From Favolaschia claudopus (taxonomy: Eukaryota; Basidiomycota; Agaricomycetes; Agaricales; Mycenaceae): a stretch of DNA of 64,000 nt. Numbering within the stretch: position 1 is the first letter of the stretch; the number at the start of each line of letters is the position of its first letter. Below, one piece after another: positions 1-9,371 of the stretch. The stretch covers positions 62,001 to 126,000 of the forward strand of contig JAWWNJ010000025.1 of the NCBI GenBank assembly GCA_037176885.1, in the 5' to 3' direction. The notes beneath the pieces were generated by a model that saw only the letters and a program-made list of their open reading frames with translations, had not been told where the DNA came from and ran no database searches. The translations under genes were made by a program, and so were the position numbers.

Positions 1-1329
1 AAATTTACAAGTCCCCTCTGCCACCCCTGCCACCCCTGCCACCGCTGCCACCGCTGCCACCGCTACCTCCCGCGACAAACGACGCTACCGAGAAAGGCGT
101 AGGCAACAAAGGGCAATCGCCAGTGCTTCAAAAGATGCCATCCAGGACAACCGACCTGCTCACATCCGCCGACATCTCGCGGGTGGGCTCAAGGCCTCAA
201 TTCAAGCAAAGTTCCACCTCATGAAGACTCGTATCGCTACCACCGGCTGGATTGGCGTTCCCAAAAACTCCTTGGCGCAAGGCGTTCACTGCTTGGGAGA
301 CTTCGTGGGCCCAACACCAAGATATGAGGGGTTTAAAGTTGTAAAGGCTCATCCCAGGTGCGTTAACTTGAGCTTTCTCTTCTTTATATCAGCCTAATAC
401 TCCCATTAGCGGCTGTGCTCGTCCGATTGTGGACATGGACAGCAAGATCTGCGGGGTTCAGGGGGGTGTGCCCCAGAATGACCCGAGATTCATGGCGGAC
501 GTGCATGACCCTGCGGTGGCAGCATTGGAGCAAGCTCGGGGGCAGATGTCGGCTGAGGCGGGCTCCGAGTACCATCGGCGGGGTAACTTTCACCAGCTTA
601 CCGGTGGGCAGACTCATGGCAACGGTAGAATAGAACCCAGCACCGTGGCTAACGGGGTAGTTAACGCTGCCATCTTCCTTGCTCTCATTAGCAACGTGGC
701 GTTCATCCGTTTGGCTGGATTTGCAACAGGTATGTCCTCTGCTGCCTTATGAAAGTTCTATTCCCTTTGGCTGACCTCAACTAGGCCTGTTTGCTAACTG
801 GGCCCCCGACGTTTTTGACTTCTATGTAGATTATATGTCTGACTTTTACCACCAATACCCCCACCTTCACCGACCATTCCTCAATAGCATCTGGTCCGCG
901 TGTACCTTCAATCTGGGCCCACGTACATACACTCTCGGCCATCGAGATTTTGCAAACCTAGCCTTTGGCTGGTGCGCAATCACTGCCCTTGGTAATTTCG
1001 ACTATACCAAGGGCGGACATTTGGTCTTGTGGGAGTGCAAGCTGGTTTTGGAGTTCCCACCGGGCTCTACCATCTTAATTCCCAGCGCCGCCCTCTTCCA
1101 CTCCAATACCCTCATCTCAGCAGGGGAGAGTCGGTACTCCTTCACGCAGTACACTGCGGGGGGGCTGTTTCGTTGGGTTGAGCGGGGTTTTAAGTCTGAG
1201 ATGGATTACTTTGAGACTTTGACAGCAGCGGAGGTAGAGGAGGAAAGACTCTTGGGATTGGAACGGGCAATGGCGGGGGCAGGGTTATTCTCATCTATTA
1301 GTGACTTAGAAGCCGCTATCGTAGCGTAG
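1..1329 (+). CDS. TET/JBP-family 2-oxoglutarate/Fe(II) dioxygenase (5' end outside window)
   Basis: The TET/JBP family oxidises 5-methylcytosine (TET) or thymine (JBP) in DNA using Fe(II) and 2-oxoglutarate; agaricomycetes carry many copies next to KDZ transposons. Exons <1-357, 410-729 and 785-1329 join in phase (introns 358-409 and 730-784, GT-AG). The C-terminal exon shows the double-stranded beta-helix signature: HRD in LGHRDFANLAFGW (Fe-binding H-x-D), a distal His in ALFHSN, and an Arg in ESRYSFTQY that would hold 2-oxoglutarate. The N-terminal part starts with an Ala/Thr tract encoded by TGCCACC repeats, then a basic Arg-rich stretch. The protein resembles the minus-strand copy at 54.1-56.0 kb but is clearly diverged. 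All expected catalytic residues are present, so it may be active. The start codon is not in the window. Confidence 0.82.
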
Positions 1330-1710
1330 AGGTAGAAATGGAAGGATTTTTGCCACTTTGCCACGACTGCCACCGCGTCCTGCCACCTCTGCCACTGACT
1401 GCCACCCTTGCCACCGAGGTACTTTGCACAAAAAAGAGCTGGTCGCGTACTCTTCCCGGCATGATCGCGTACTCGTCCCACCACGATATCGCGTATGCTG
1501 CCTCCTACAAACCTTTCATTCAGATTCTGAGTTGACAGTTCATTTTGTATTCAGTAAATATCTTACAGGAATATTTGTTGTGAATTTAGGATTGCTGTGT
1601 GTCAAGAAATGTGTCTCGACATGAAGTTGCACTAATTAGTGTCTGTTTGTATATATATACTTGACCCCTTTTCTTTCCTCGCCACCATCTGGTTTCCTGT
1701 TTTGCTATTC
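1330..1710. other. Intergenic spacer with TGCCACC boxes
   Basis: No convincing gene. The first 100 bases hold a run of TGCCAC(C) boxes; the rest is AT-richer and contains a TATATATA stretch about 60 bases before the next gene, which could serve as promoter of the gene starting at 1711. Short ORFs here have no family signal. Confidence 0.5.
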
Positions 1711-2416
1711 ATGGCTCCAAACTCTTTGTAAATCCTCTCTTGAATGTCTCAAGCTCTCCTGGGGCTCAAATTTTTCTTTTCCAGGCCTACTGAGCCGTCA
1801 CAGTCAACAGCAAAGGCAGTGACGCCTTCTCTTTCTCCTGAAGCCAGAGCTCTTGCGTGTGCTCGCTACCTTGAAAAGTGAGATCGGAGGCATCCCCCAC
1901 ACTCTCTCATAGACTTTTGGAATAGGAATCGAGCCAAGCTGGCTGAAAAAAGTCGACTTCGGGCTGCCAGGTATGTGCTCTTGTAACTTTCGGTGTTGCT
2001 ACAGCCAATAGCCACATTTCAATCAAGATATAGGCTCCAAAAGAAGAGCAATCCCTCCTCTGCTGCCGAATATCAAGAAAAGTGCAAGGAGGCTTCGAGA
2101 ACCTACAACCTCAAGCTCGTATATTTCCTCTGCCACTCCTGCCACCTCTCATCTCAATTCTAGAAACCAAAAGCTCCTGGCTTTCAAGAAACGAGAGAAG
2201 AGGGCTGAAGCTGCAGAGGTTAAGCATGGTAGGAAGGAGGCGAATAGAAAGCAAGAACAGAGGGAGACGGCGCGGGACTATAAGGTGGAGTATGAGTTGA
2301 TGAAATCAGGGGCCGAGGATGCTTTTAGGGAGCGGGTGATGCATGCCATGTGGAACCCGGCTCCCGGTGAGTATCGTATTCAGTTTTCAGACGGATCCTA
2401 CCAGTACTTTGATTAA
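1711..2416 (+). pseudogene. Decayed small basic protein gene (KDZ cargo)
   Basis: Start ATG 1711; an intron at 1728-1784 joins in phase to a Ser/Thr/Ala-rich exon. At 1879-1881 an in-frame TGA interrupts an otherwise open frame that continues into a basic helix with the pattern W-N-R-N-R-A-K-L-x-E-K-x-R-x-R. After an intron at about 1970-2033 come more Lys/Arg/Glu-rich helices, ending before TAA at about 2416. One further junction, near 2118-2163 where the intron contains TGCCACC boxes, does not join in frame. The pattern matches the intact 150-aa gene at 52,977-53,578 in the other KDZ element. The TGA would be explained by CGA to TGA, a C-to-T change at a CpG. Function is unknown; basic helices suggest DNA or RNA binding (inference). 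Confidence 0.45.
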
Positions 2417-2588
2417 AAAGCAATATTCATGAGTCTTTTTGCATTCAGTGGCAGGGGTGGCAGGCGGTGGCAGGGGTGGCAGATGTGGTGGCACGAGTGG
2501 CAAATGGACTTTGATTGTCGAAAATACACTTCGTGACCTCTACAGTCACCCGTCACATGTGACATTTTTCCTTTTACTTCCCACCTCG

Positions 2589-3280
2589 ATGACGAACAAC
2601 TCGCGCTGCTCGCCTCCTCTGCACCTCGAACCTGGCGTCAACCTGGATGAACTCCAGACCTATTACCTGCTGACTGGCCCAGCTGCGGGGGAAAGACAGG
2701 GGGTTTACTCCTCGTGGTGCGTGGTGGATGCCTTGCCAGCAATATTAGGCTAACCTTTTTTTACAGGCCCGCTGTCCAGAGTCTTCCAGGCAACCGCTGT
2801 GTCAAATACCAGTCCTGGGAGCTACTTGAGGCTGCATGGCACAGATGCTGTGATGCCGGGGACCACACTCATCCCCCCTCCCCTCCATTGTCCCCCCCTC
2901 CCTCCGCGCCCTTCCCCACTACAACACTATTCGTAGTCCGGGGTAGCGGCTCGGTGCGGACTTCATACGATGCCGCCGCTGCTGACTTGACAGCGAGCAC
3001 GCTGGGTGGGCTGTATCAGGCTGATGACCCCCATATTGCAGCTCATATTGCAAGGGGCAGCTACATCCGGGAAGCGGAGGCGCTGGTGGATGCGGAGAAG
3101 GCGATCCGAGGGCTAGAAGGGGCAAATCCATCAGACGATGAATCTGTGAGTCGTCAGACAGTGGATTCTCTGGAGCGGGCATTGCAGGCCCTTCGTTTCA
3201 GGCTGGAAAGGCCAGTGGCTGAGGAGGAGGATGGTAGCTACACTTGGGATGGACACCAGGACCGACTTGTGTACAATTAA
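2589..3280 (+). CDS. RNase H1 N-terminal (viroplasmin-type) domain protein
   Basis: Two exons, 2589-2716 and 2767-3280, join in phase to about 213 aa. Residues about 25-80 match the RNase H1 N-terminal hybrid-binding/caulimovirus viroplasmin-like fold: YYLLTGPAAG, then GVYSSW, an LPGNRCVKYQSW core and an L-L-E-A-A-W helix. This domain binds RNA-DNA hybrids or dsRNA in RNase H1. The RNase H nuclease domain is absent. A Pro-rich linker and a Glu-rich, probably helical, C-terminus follow. It lies between the basic-protein remnant and the transposase on the same strand, so it belongs to the transposon cargo. A related gene is found in the second KDZ element at 50.4-51.7 kb. The role in transposition is unknown; R-loop or cDNA-like hybrid recognition is a guess. 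Confidence 0.6.
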
Positions 3281-3533
3281 CATAGGTCTGTATTCGGTGG
3301 CAATGGTGGCACAATAAATATGGGGTGGCAAGCATGGCAAAGATCCAAAGGTGGTGGCAGCAGTGGCAAATACACCATGGCAATGACGGCATTGCTTGAT
3401 TCCCATCTACGGCACCCGCTATTCGGTTATTCGAAGTACAGCATTCGGCTAGTGGGTTGTTGACGTGTCGTCTCCGCTCCTTACTTCCTTCCACAGTGAA
3501 GATTCTTCACAAGGCCTTTGCCTCTCCTCTCAT

Positions 3534-6500
3534 ATGCGACGAATACGAAACACCAGGAAACCAAAGTTCAACAGTGGTGGCAAAACGGTCTTGAGAGGCT
3601 CCAAGATAACACTGGTGACTGGCAGGAAGAAAGCGGCATATGATAGAGAGGCAGAGTTGTTCTTAGCGGGACCTTCAGGTGCCCTTTGCAACAACTAATA
3701 ACCTAAAAGTATACCTAAGAACCCTTTGCCTCTTCTCCAGCAGAAGGAGGATCGAGAGATCTCGCGGACCACGATTTGCCGCCAGTGGATGAGGTTTTGG
3801 AGGAAGAGGATGCGTGGCGGGACGTACCAACCCTCACTGAGGATGTAACCGAAGAGCTTTTTGACTTACAGGAGGCCATAAAACAAGCTCTTGGAGGAAA
3901 TAAGAGGTATGTTGTCCCCGTTGGGTATTCCACGGAAGTGCTGTGACCTCATTCCTTATTAGAGCTCGTAAGGGGTCTCGGGACAGGTCTGATGCTATCG
4001 AGAGAAGGGTGCACGGATTTTGGCTTCAGATGAAAGACATGACAGAAGCCTATATGGAGTTCACCTTTCGGAATCCCGAGTTGTCGACAGACATAGGAGC
4101 CGTTGAAAGAGGGGGAACTATACAAGGGACACGGAGGATGACGGTGGTAGACATTTGGAGTGAGTTTTGCTCCATTTTAATATCCATGCCACGCCTGCCA
4201 CCGACCTGCCACCCGTGCCACCTCGATTGCCACCCCTGCCACCGTATCCCTGCTATAGGGTGGCACGGGTGGCAGGGGGTGGCAGGCGTGGCAGCGTAGT
4301 GTGGCAGGCGTGGCATTGACGGTGGCAGGCGTGGCAATCTCGTCCTTTATCTCACTACACACTCAGACACTTACTCTTATGATGTACCGCTGCTTCGAGG
4401 GGACAAGGGCATCTGCTGCTCTATTATAGCTCAAGGCTTAATTCCCAGCTCCCCGTGGGACCCTAAATATGCAGTTTCAATTCGGGTGTTGGAGGTTTTT
4501 CGTTTAGCCAAGCTACGTTCTCCAGGTCTTGGTATGCAGGCGTGGCTCAGGACGCTGGCAGACCTGAGCCGAAAACCTTACAACTCATCTGTTACCCATC
4601 ATTTCACCAACTGCTTTGACCTCTATCAAGAGATTCTGGATGTTGTTGACTCTAGAGTCAAACAAGCTCTTAAAAGAGATTCACCGAATTGGAGGCTCAA
4701 GAACTGTTGCCCAGCATGCACTTATGATCTTGAGGATGAGGAGGACCTGCACTTCTCCCTACTATACTGCATGGATGGAAACAGGTCAGCCCAGCGGGTT
4801 CGAGGATCTGTTCGAGGGACCAAGGAGCGACCGGATCCCAGAATTGAGGCAGCTGGAGGAGACTATTTTCTCTCCCGTGAGGCTGTAAATCGGTGGTCGA
4901 AGGACCGGCTTGCTGCCGAGATGGAGAATGAGGTATGTGGCAAGGGTGGCAGACCGGTGGCAGGGGTGGCATTCTGACTTGTCCATTAGATTGACGACGA
5001 CCCAACAAATCAAAGCCACTGCAAAGACAGGTGGAAAAACATGTCAGAGGATCTCACTTCAAAATCGTGGGCTATTTTTGATGAGACCGGACTTTTTCTT
5101 GCTCTGTGCCGGCACGGATTCACAATGAAGGGTTCAGATATGGTTCGAAGTGGTGAACAGTGCGTGGCAGAGATGGCAGGAGTGGCAGCGGTGGCAGAGT
5201 GGCTAACACACTGTTTAGAGCCAAATATCCACTTTCCATGGCCCATGAAATTCTCACTGCATTCCCCTGCAAGAAGCGGCATGGTGGAGGCTATGACTGC
5301 GGCTGTGGACTTGAAGTTACAATTGAAAACTCACCCTTGGCTCCCTTGGCGAAGGAAAATGGACTCCGAATGCTTGTGGGGGCATTCCACGGCCATGCTC
5401 ATAATCGCAAGTGCCAGCTAGATTACCTCTCCACCTATGTCACCGGCCTTGGACTGGAAGACTTAGAGGGCTGCGAGAGGAAGTTTTCTCAAACAAATGG
5501 GCTTGCTAAATGTACAAGATACGCTACTGTGTTCCATCGCCGTCAAGCGTACAGGACATATCTGGCACATTTGGACACTTTTGATACCTATGCGAACCTC
5601 AGTATGTGACTTGTCAAATCAAAGTCCATAATTGACTATTTTAACCCAGGCAAATTCCTTGTCAACAACTATATGCAAGCTCGGGGGATTCTGGATACCG
5701 AGAAAGTCGTTCATGAGCTCATGGTGAAGGCAGGAGTGACAAGCGAGATAATGGAGGGACGCTTGCAGGAAGAAAAGAATTATTTGGAGGGCCTGTCAAG
5801 GGAGCCAGATGAGGAAACAGAGAGCATGGACTACTACAAGGCCCTGGTTAACCTCCACAAGAGACGGTATGTACTCCGTCAACAAGAAGGCCTGCGCTTT
5901 ACTGATGAATTTGATCGTATGCCACCCCTGCCATCGCTGCCACCGCTGCCACCGTACATGCCATCCTTGCCATCTCCACAAATGTTGCCATTCCTGCCAC
6001 CGTCTGCTCGCCGTGCCACTCCTGCCACCCCCTCATCCCAATGCCACCCCTGCCATCCCTGCCACCGTTACCTCCTGCTGCCACGCCTGCCATCCCTGCC
6101 ACCGTTACCTCCTGCTGCCACGCCTGCCATTCCTACCACCGCTGCCACCCCCTCCCTTAGCGAGAGATTTCTCGAGGTGTTTGTTGAGGATTCAACCGAG
6201 GGGGGAGTGGCGAGAAGACATGCCAATGAGAGCTATGACAAGGCACTCAATCTGGTGCAACGGCTGGAGGTTCAAATGGGTATTGTAAACAGGTGGACTG
6301 AAGGTGACCCAGAATGGAAGAATGCCGCAGAACTTTTAGCAAATCAAAAGTACAGAAGAGCAGTGGATGACATGGAGAGGCTTGCCCTACAGCGCATCTC
6401 GGAGTTTGCAAAGATTGGGCAGAAAGGCTTACGTGAGTGTGAATATTACAATTATGGCCAAGTATTGATTTTCGGTGGCAACGGTGGCAGCATACAAAAT

Positions 6501-7203
6501 CCGGACCCATATTGCTAAGGCAATGCAGGTCCGGTCTAAAGCACTCCGCAACGCTGTTTCCAAGTACAACAGGGCTGCTGCTGCCCTCACTCCTCCTGGT
6601 CGCAGCCTGAAGGAGGAGGACATAATCGAGCATGGATTTCTGGCTGAGTTTGATATACTCCGAGATATCCGTGGTCATATTGTCTCACATGCCTGGGCTA
6701 CCCCCGCAGCTAGGACATTGCTGGACTCATATCACAAGCTAAAGCGTGCGAAAGAAGAGATTCAGCGGCTCAATATTGAAATCAAAAGATTTGTCACCTA
6801 TATGGATGATGAGAAGGAGCTTTTGCTCAAAACCCGGAGAGAGGTGGAGGAGGGTAACCCCGTCTTAGCGTTTTTCATTCGTCGGTATGGACACCAGCGG
6901 GGCCGGTTTAACACCATTCATATGGAGAAGTTGAGGGAGTTGGCAGCAAAACTGGGCGATGACTTTACAGGAAGTCTTGAGGTGGGGACTCGTCTCCCTG
7001 TTACTGATGATATTCAGATGGAAGACGCGGGTGAACGGGAGGGAAATGTGGAAGGTGGCCAAGTAGTGGAGCAGGGAATGGAGCCAGATGCAGAGGAGTC
7101 AGGGAGCGAAGATAGTGAGGTGGACAACGAGGATGAGGACATTGTAACTGTCATTGACTCTGTAACCACCTTAGTACTGCAGGAGGATGATGGGGAAGAA
7201 TAG
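3534..7203 (+). CDS. CxC1-type KDZ transposase
   Basis: KDZ transposases are DDE (RNase H-fold) enzymes that cut and join DNA transposon ends. Eight exons read in phase: 3534-3678, 3741-3906, 3963-4159, 4367-4932, 4990-5159, 5219-5601, 5650-6432 and 6491-7203, giving 1040 aa. The cysteine cluster is seen in NWRLKNCCPACTYDLEDEED with the following SLLYCMDGN. The catalytic-core candidates are D in FDETG, D in YDCGC and E in GLEDLEGCER; the family motif LVGAFHGHAHNRKCQ lies between the second and third. A Pro/Leu-rich insert encoded by TGCCACC repeats (about 5918-6158) interrupts the region after the core in frame. The C-terminus is coiled-coil-like and very acidic. No stop or frameshift was found, so the gene may be functional. 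Intron 4160-4366 is unusually long and full of repeat boxes. Confidence 0.88.
4188..4337. repeat. Inverted clusters of TGCCACC and GGTGGCA within a transposase intron
   Basis: Within intron 4160-4366 a left cluster of TGCCACC-type boxes (about 4188-4245) is followed by a short spacer and a right cluster of GGTGGCA-type boxes (about 4259-4337). The two clusters are complementary, so the transcript could fold into a long imperfect hairpin. This accounts for the intron being about four times longer than its neighbours. Confidence 0.75.
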
Positions 7204-7321
7204 TAGCTGATACTGTGATCGTGGCAAGGGTGGCACCAATTTGAGTGTGTGGCAAGGGTGGCAAAGGTCGAGACGCGTGGCAGGCGTGGCAACAGAATAG
7301 CCTGGTGGCAGCAGTGGCAGG

Positions 7322-8085
7322 CGAAAGTGCTTAAGGGGTACCCCTTGTGAACTGACTCGATGGCAGCGGTGGCAGGGTAAGGAACTTGAGGGTATACCCC
7401 TGCGAATTGAGTCGGTGGCAGGCGTGGCATGCGAAAGAACTTGAGGGTATACCCTTGTCAACTGACTCGGTGGCAGCGGTGGCAGGGTAAGGAACTTAAG
7501 GGTATAACGTGGTGAACTGAGTCGGTGGCAGCGGTGGCAGGCGAAAGCGGCTAAGGGGTACCCCTTGAGAATTTGGGCGGTGGCAGGCGTGGCAGGGTTG
7601 CAGAAATTGTGCCAAGTCACAGCTAGAGCGACACGCGTGGCAGGGGTGGCACGGTAAAGAACTTAAGGGTATACCCTTGCAAATTCTTTCCGCTCAGTCG
7701 AAGATGTTCAGAAGGCACCCCGTCCAGCCATGATGGCAAACTACTACGAGAAGCTCACCCGCATCTTCCTCACGAGAGGCAACACCTTATACAACGCCGC
7801 CGAACTCCTTCTAGACCACCGTTCACCTTGCACTTTAGGTGCATGGCAGCCGTGGCACGCCAATGAGCCTAAGGGGTACCCCTTGCGCTTTAGGTCGATG
7901 GCAGCCGTGGCACGCCAATGAGCCTAAGGGGTACCCCTTGCGCTTTAGGTCGATGGCAGCCGTGGCACGCCAATGAGCCTAAGGGGTACCCCTTGCGCTT
8001 TAGGTCGATGGCAGCCGTGGCACGCCAATGAAGCCAAGGGGTACCCCTTGCGCTTTAGGTCGATGGCAGCCGTGGCACACGCTAG
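7322..8085. repeat. 55-bp tandem array with AAGGGGTACCCCTT palindrome
   Basis: The repeat period is about 55 bases. Diverged copies cover about 7322-7690; four to five almost identical copies cover about 7838-8085. Each unit has two GGTGGCA-type boxes and a palindrome, either AAGGGGTACCCCTT or a variant around GGGTATACCC. The homogeneous copies suggest recent tandem amplification. The position downstream of the transposase fits a subterminal transposon array. Confidence 0.85.
7700..7801 (+). pseudogene. eIF3a gene fragment
   Basis: A short open stretch reads EDVQKAPRP followed by [19 protein letters not shown], which matches the conserved region of translation initiation factor eIF3 subunit a (animal form: KPQLMANYYNKV...FWKSGNALFHA). 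Only about 34 residues are recognisable. No start, no continuation and no second exon are seen, and 55-bp repeat copies border both sides. It is best read as a captured fragment of a host housekeeping gene. The identification rests on recall of the eIF3a consensus. Confidence 0.6.
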
Positions 8086-8339
8086 CCGCTACCCTGTATG
8101 AAATCTTATCGGTGGCAACGATGGCAGGCTTAAGGTCACAAAAATTACTGATATATTGAAAATCTACCCCATGGCAGCGATGGCACGCTAAATTGGTCAA
8201 AATTTCCTAATATGGTCATGGTGGCACAGATGGCACCTATTTTGGCCAGAATCTCCTTTTCTACCGTCCCTGGTGGCAGCCGCGGCACATGCCACGCCTG
8301 CCACGCCTTTATGCGGTGGCAGAAACCCATCGCAAGCTT

Positions 8340-9371
8340 GCGACCAAACAGCTGCACCACTTTGGTCGCTGGGTACCTAGGGTTAGGGGTTATAACAGGT
8401 GCTCGTGCAGACATAACAAGCACTATGCTCGCATTGGAACCTGTGAAGACGATTCGATGCCGGAAAATTCTGAGACCAATCAAACTCAAGCGACGGGATG
8501 GGACTTCAGGCAAGTACACAGAGAGCAGTTGAGCATCGAATGAGGTGATTGGATGAGGGGAGGAACGACGAGACCAATGTACAGATGCTCTGGGAGCAGG
8601 GGTATCACTCTTTTCCATCGGTCCGCACCGCGATGAGCCTGGTGGCGAAGGGGGCGCGGGCGACGTGACGAGGGAGCAGCGATGACTTGCGGACGGTGAA
8701 GCCGCAGATTATACTTCGATATCAGAGATAACGACGATCCAGGTGGGCCCGCCAAAGGCGTGTCGCGTGGCGCATCAGCATGATCACGGAGCAATGGTAT
8801 TTTCTTCTTGCGCTTGCGAAGTAGAGGGAAGTGATCGCTGATGCGAGAAGTCTGTATAGCTCGTTTCCTCGAGCCACGCTTCAGTACTCTGACCTCGTTA
8901 GACGGAGAGCCTATAGAGGAAGTTAGATTAGCCAGGAAAGATACACTGGAAACAGACCTTGCTTCGTGGACGACAGCAACTCAAGATCCTCCAAGAAAAC
9001 TTGCGGTGAAGACGGAGAAACTGTGAAATGATGTAAACCAGCTGTAATAGGCAACACAACGAGCTACTGTACCAGGAGAGCAAAGAGCAGATGTAGTCAC
9101 TAAAAAAGGGACTCGAATGAGCACGAAGAAGAACGACAAATACACGCATCTCACCTAACATATCCGAAAGGTCCATCGTGCAATCGAAGAAAGCGAGTGC
9201 TAGAAATGCCCGGACGTTAACGCAACACAACCTAGAGAAGCACACTGACCGGGACTCGCAAGTCGATTACCAAGAGAGAAGTATATTGAAAACAAACACG
9301 AGTCAGACCGCCGCCTACAACACCAAACATGGCATTGACAAACAACAAACTGGTACAAATAAACAATACAC
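8340..9371. other. Region without a recognisable gene
   Basis: Between the end of the repeat array and the 3' end of the next minus-strand gene only short ORFs without family signal are present. A sequence CTAGGGTTAGGGGTTA lies near 8379 but is too short to count as an interstitial telomere. Confidence 0.5.

Larger units (their letters stand above)
1..8335. repeat. Dispersed GGTGGCA / TGCCACC heptamer boxes
   Basis: The heptamer GGTGGCA (or its complement) and close variants such as CGTGGCA and AGTGGCA occur dozens of times, singly and in short runs, e.g. around 20-65, 1355-1420, 2450-2500, 3295-3370, 4187-4337, 4936-4972, 5160-5205, 5918-6155, 6475-6490 and 7220-8330. They lie in intergenic DNA, in introns and in two coding exons. 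They are essentially absent from the rest of the window. The density suggests a local repeat-spreading process tied to this transposon, or arrays of a transposase- or host-protein-binding site. Confidence 0.85.
1..8340 (+). mobile_element. KDZ (CxC1-type) transposon, right-hand part, cut by window edge
   Basis: A block of plus-strand genes typical of fungal KDZ elements: TET/JBP dioxygenase, small basic protein, RNase H1 N-terminal domain protein and CxC1 KDZ transposase, followed by a subterminal-looking repeat array. The left end lies outside the window and no terminal inverted repeat could be paired, so both limits are approximate. The right limit is placed where GGTGGCA boxes and the 55-bp repeats stop, just after 8.3 kb. 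The transposase is open throughout, but the small basic gene has an in-frame stop, so the cargo is partly decayed. It could instead be a nest of more than one element. Confidence 0.6.

Noticed and set aside
5809..6288. His/Cys-rich frame (CHPCHRCHRCHR) resembling a metal-binding repeat protein
   Set aside because: It is an off-frame reading of the TGCCACC repeat within the transposase exon.
7014..7620. Minus-strand frames rich in Cys-His through the repeat array
   Set aside because: Products of the GGTGGCA and 55-bp repeats in other frames; no start context or homologous domain.
7838..8085. Regular 55-bp repeats that could suggest a CRISPR array
   Set aside because: Whole units repeat with no unique spacers, and the genome is fungal.
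8376..8396. CTAGGGTTAGGGGTTA as an interstitial telomere
   Set aside because: Only about two imperfect TTAGGG units, too short to separate from chance.
8928..9245. Minus-strand open frame before the SPT5-like gene
   Set aside because: Cys/Leu-rich random-looking product with no support from splice signals or homology.
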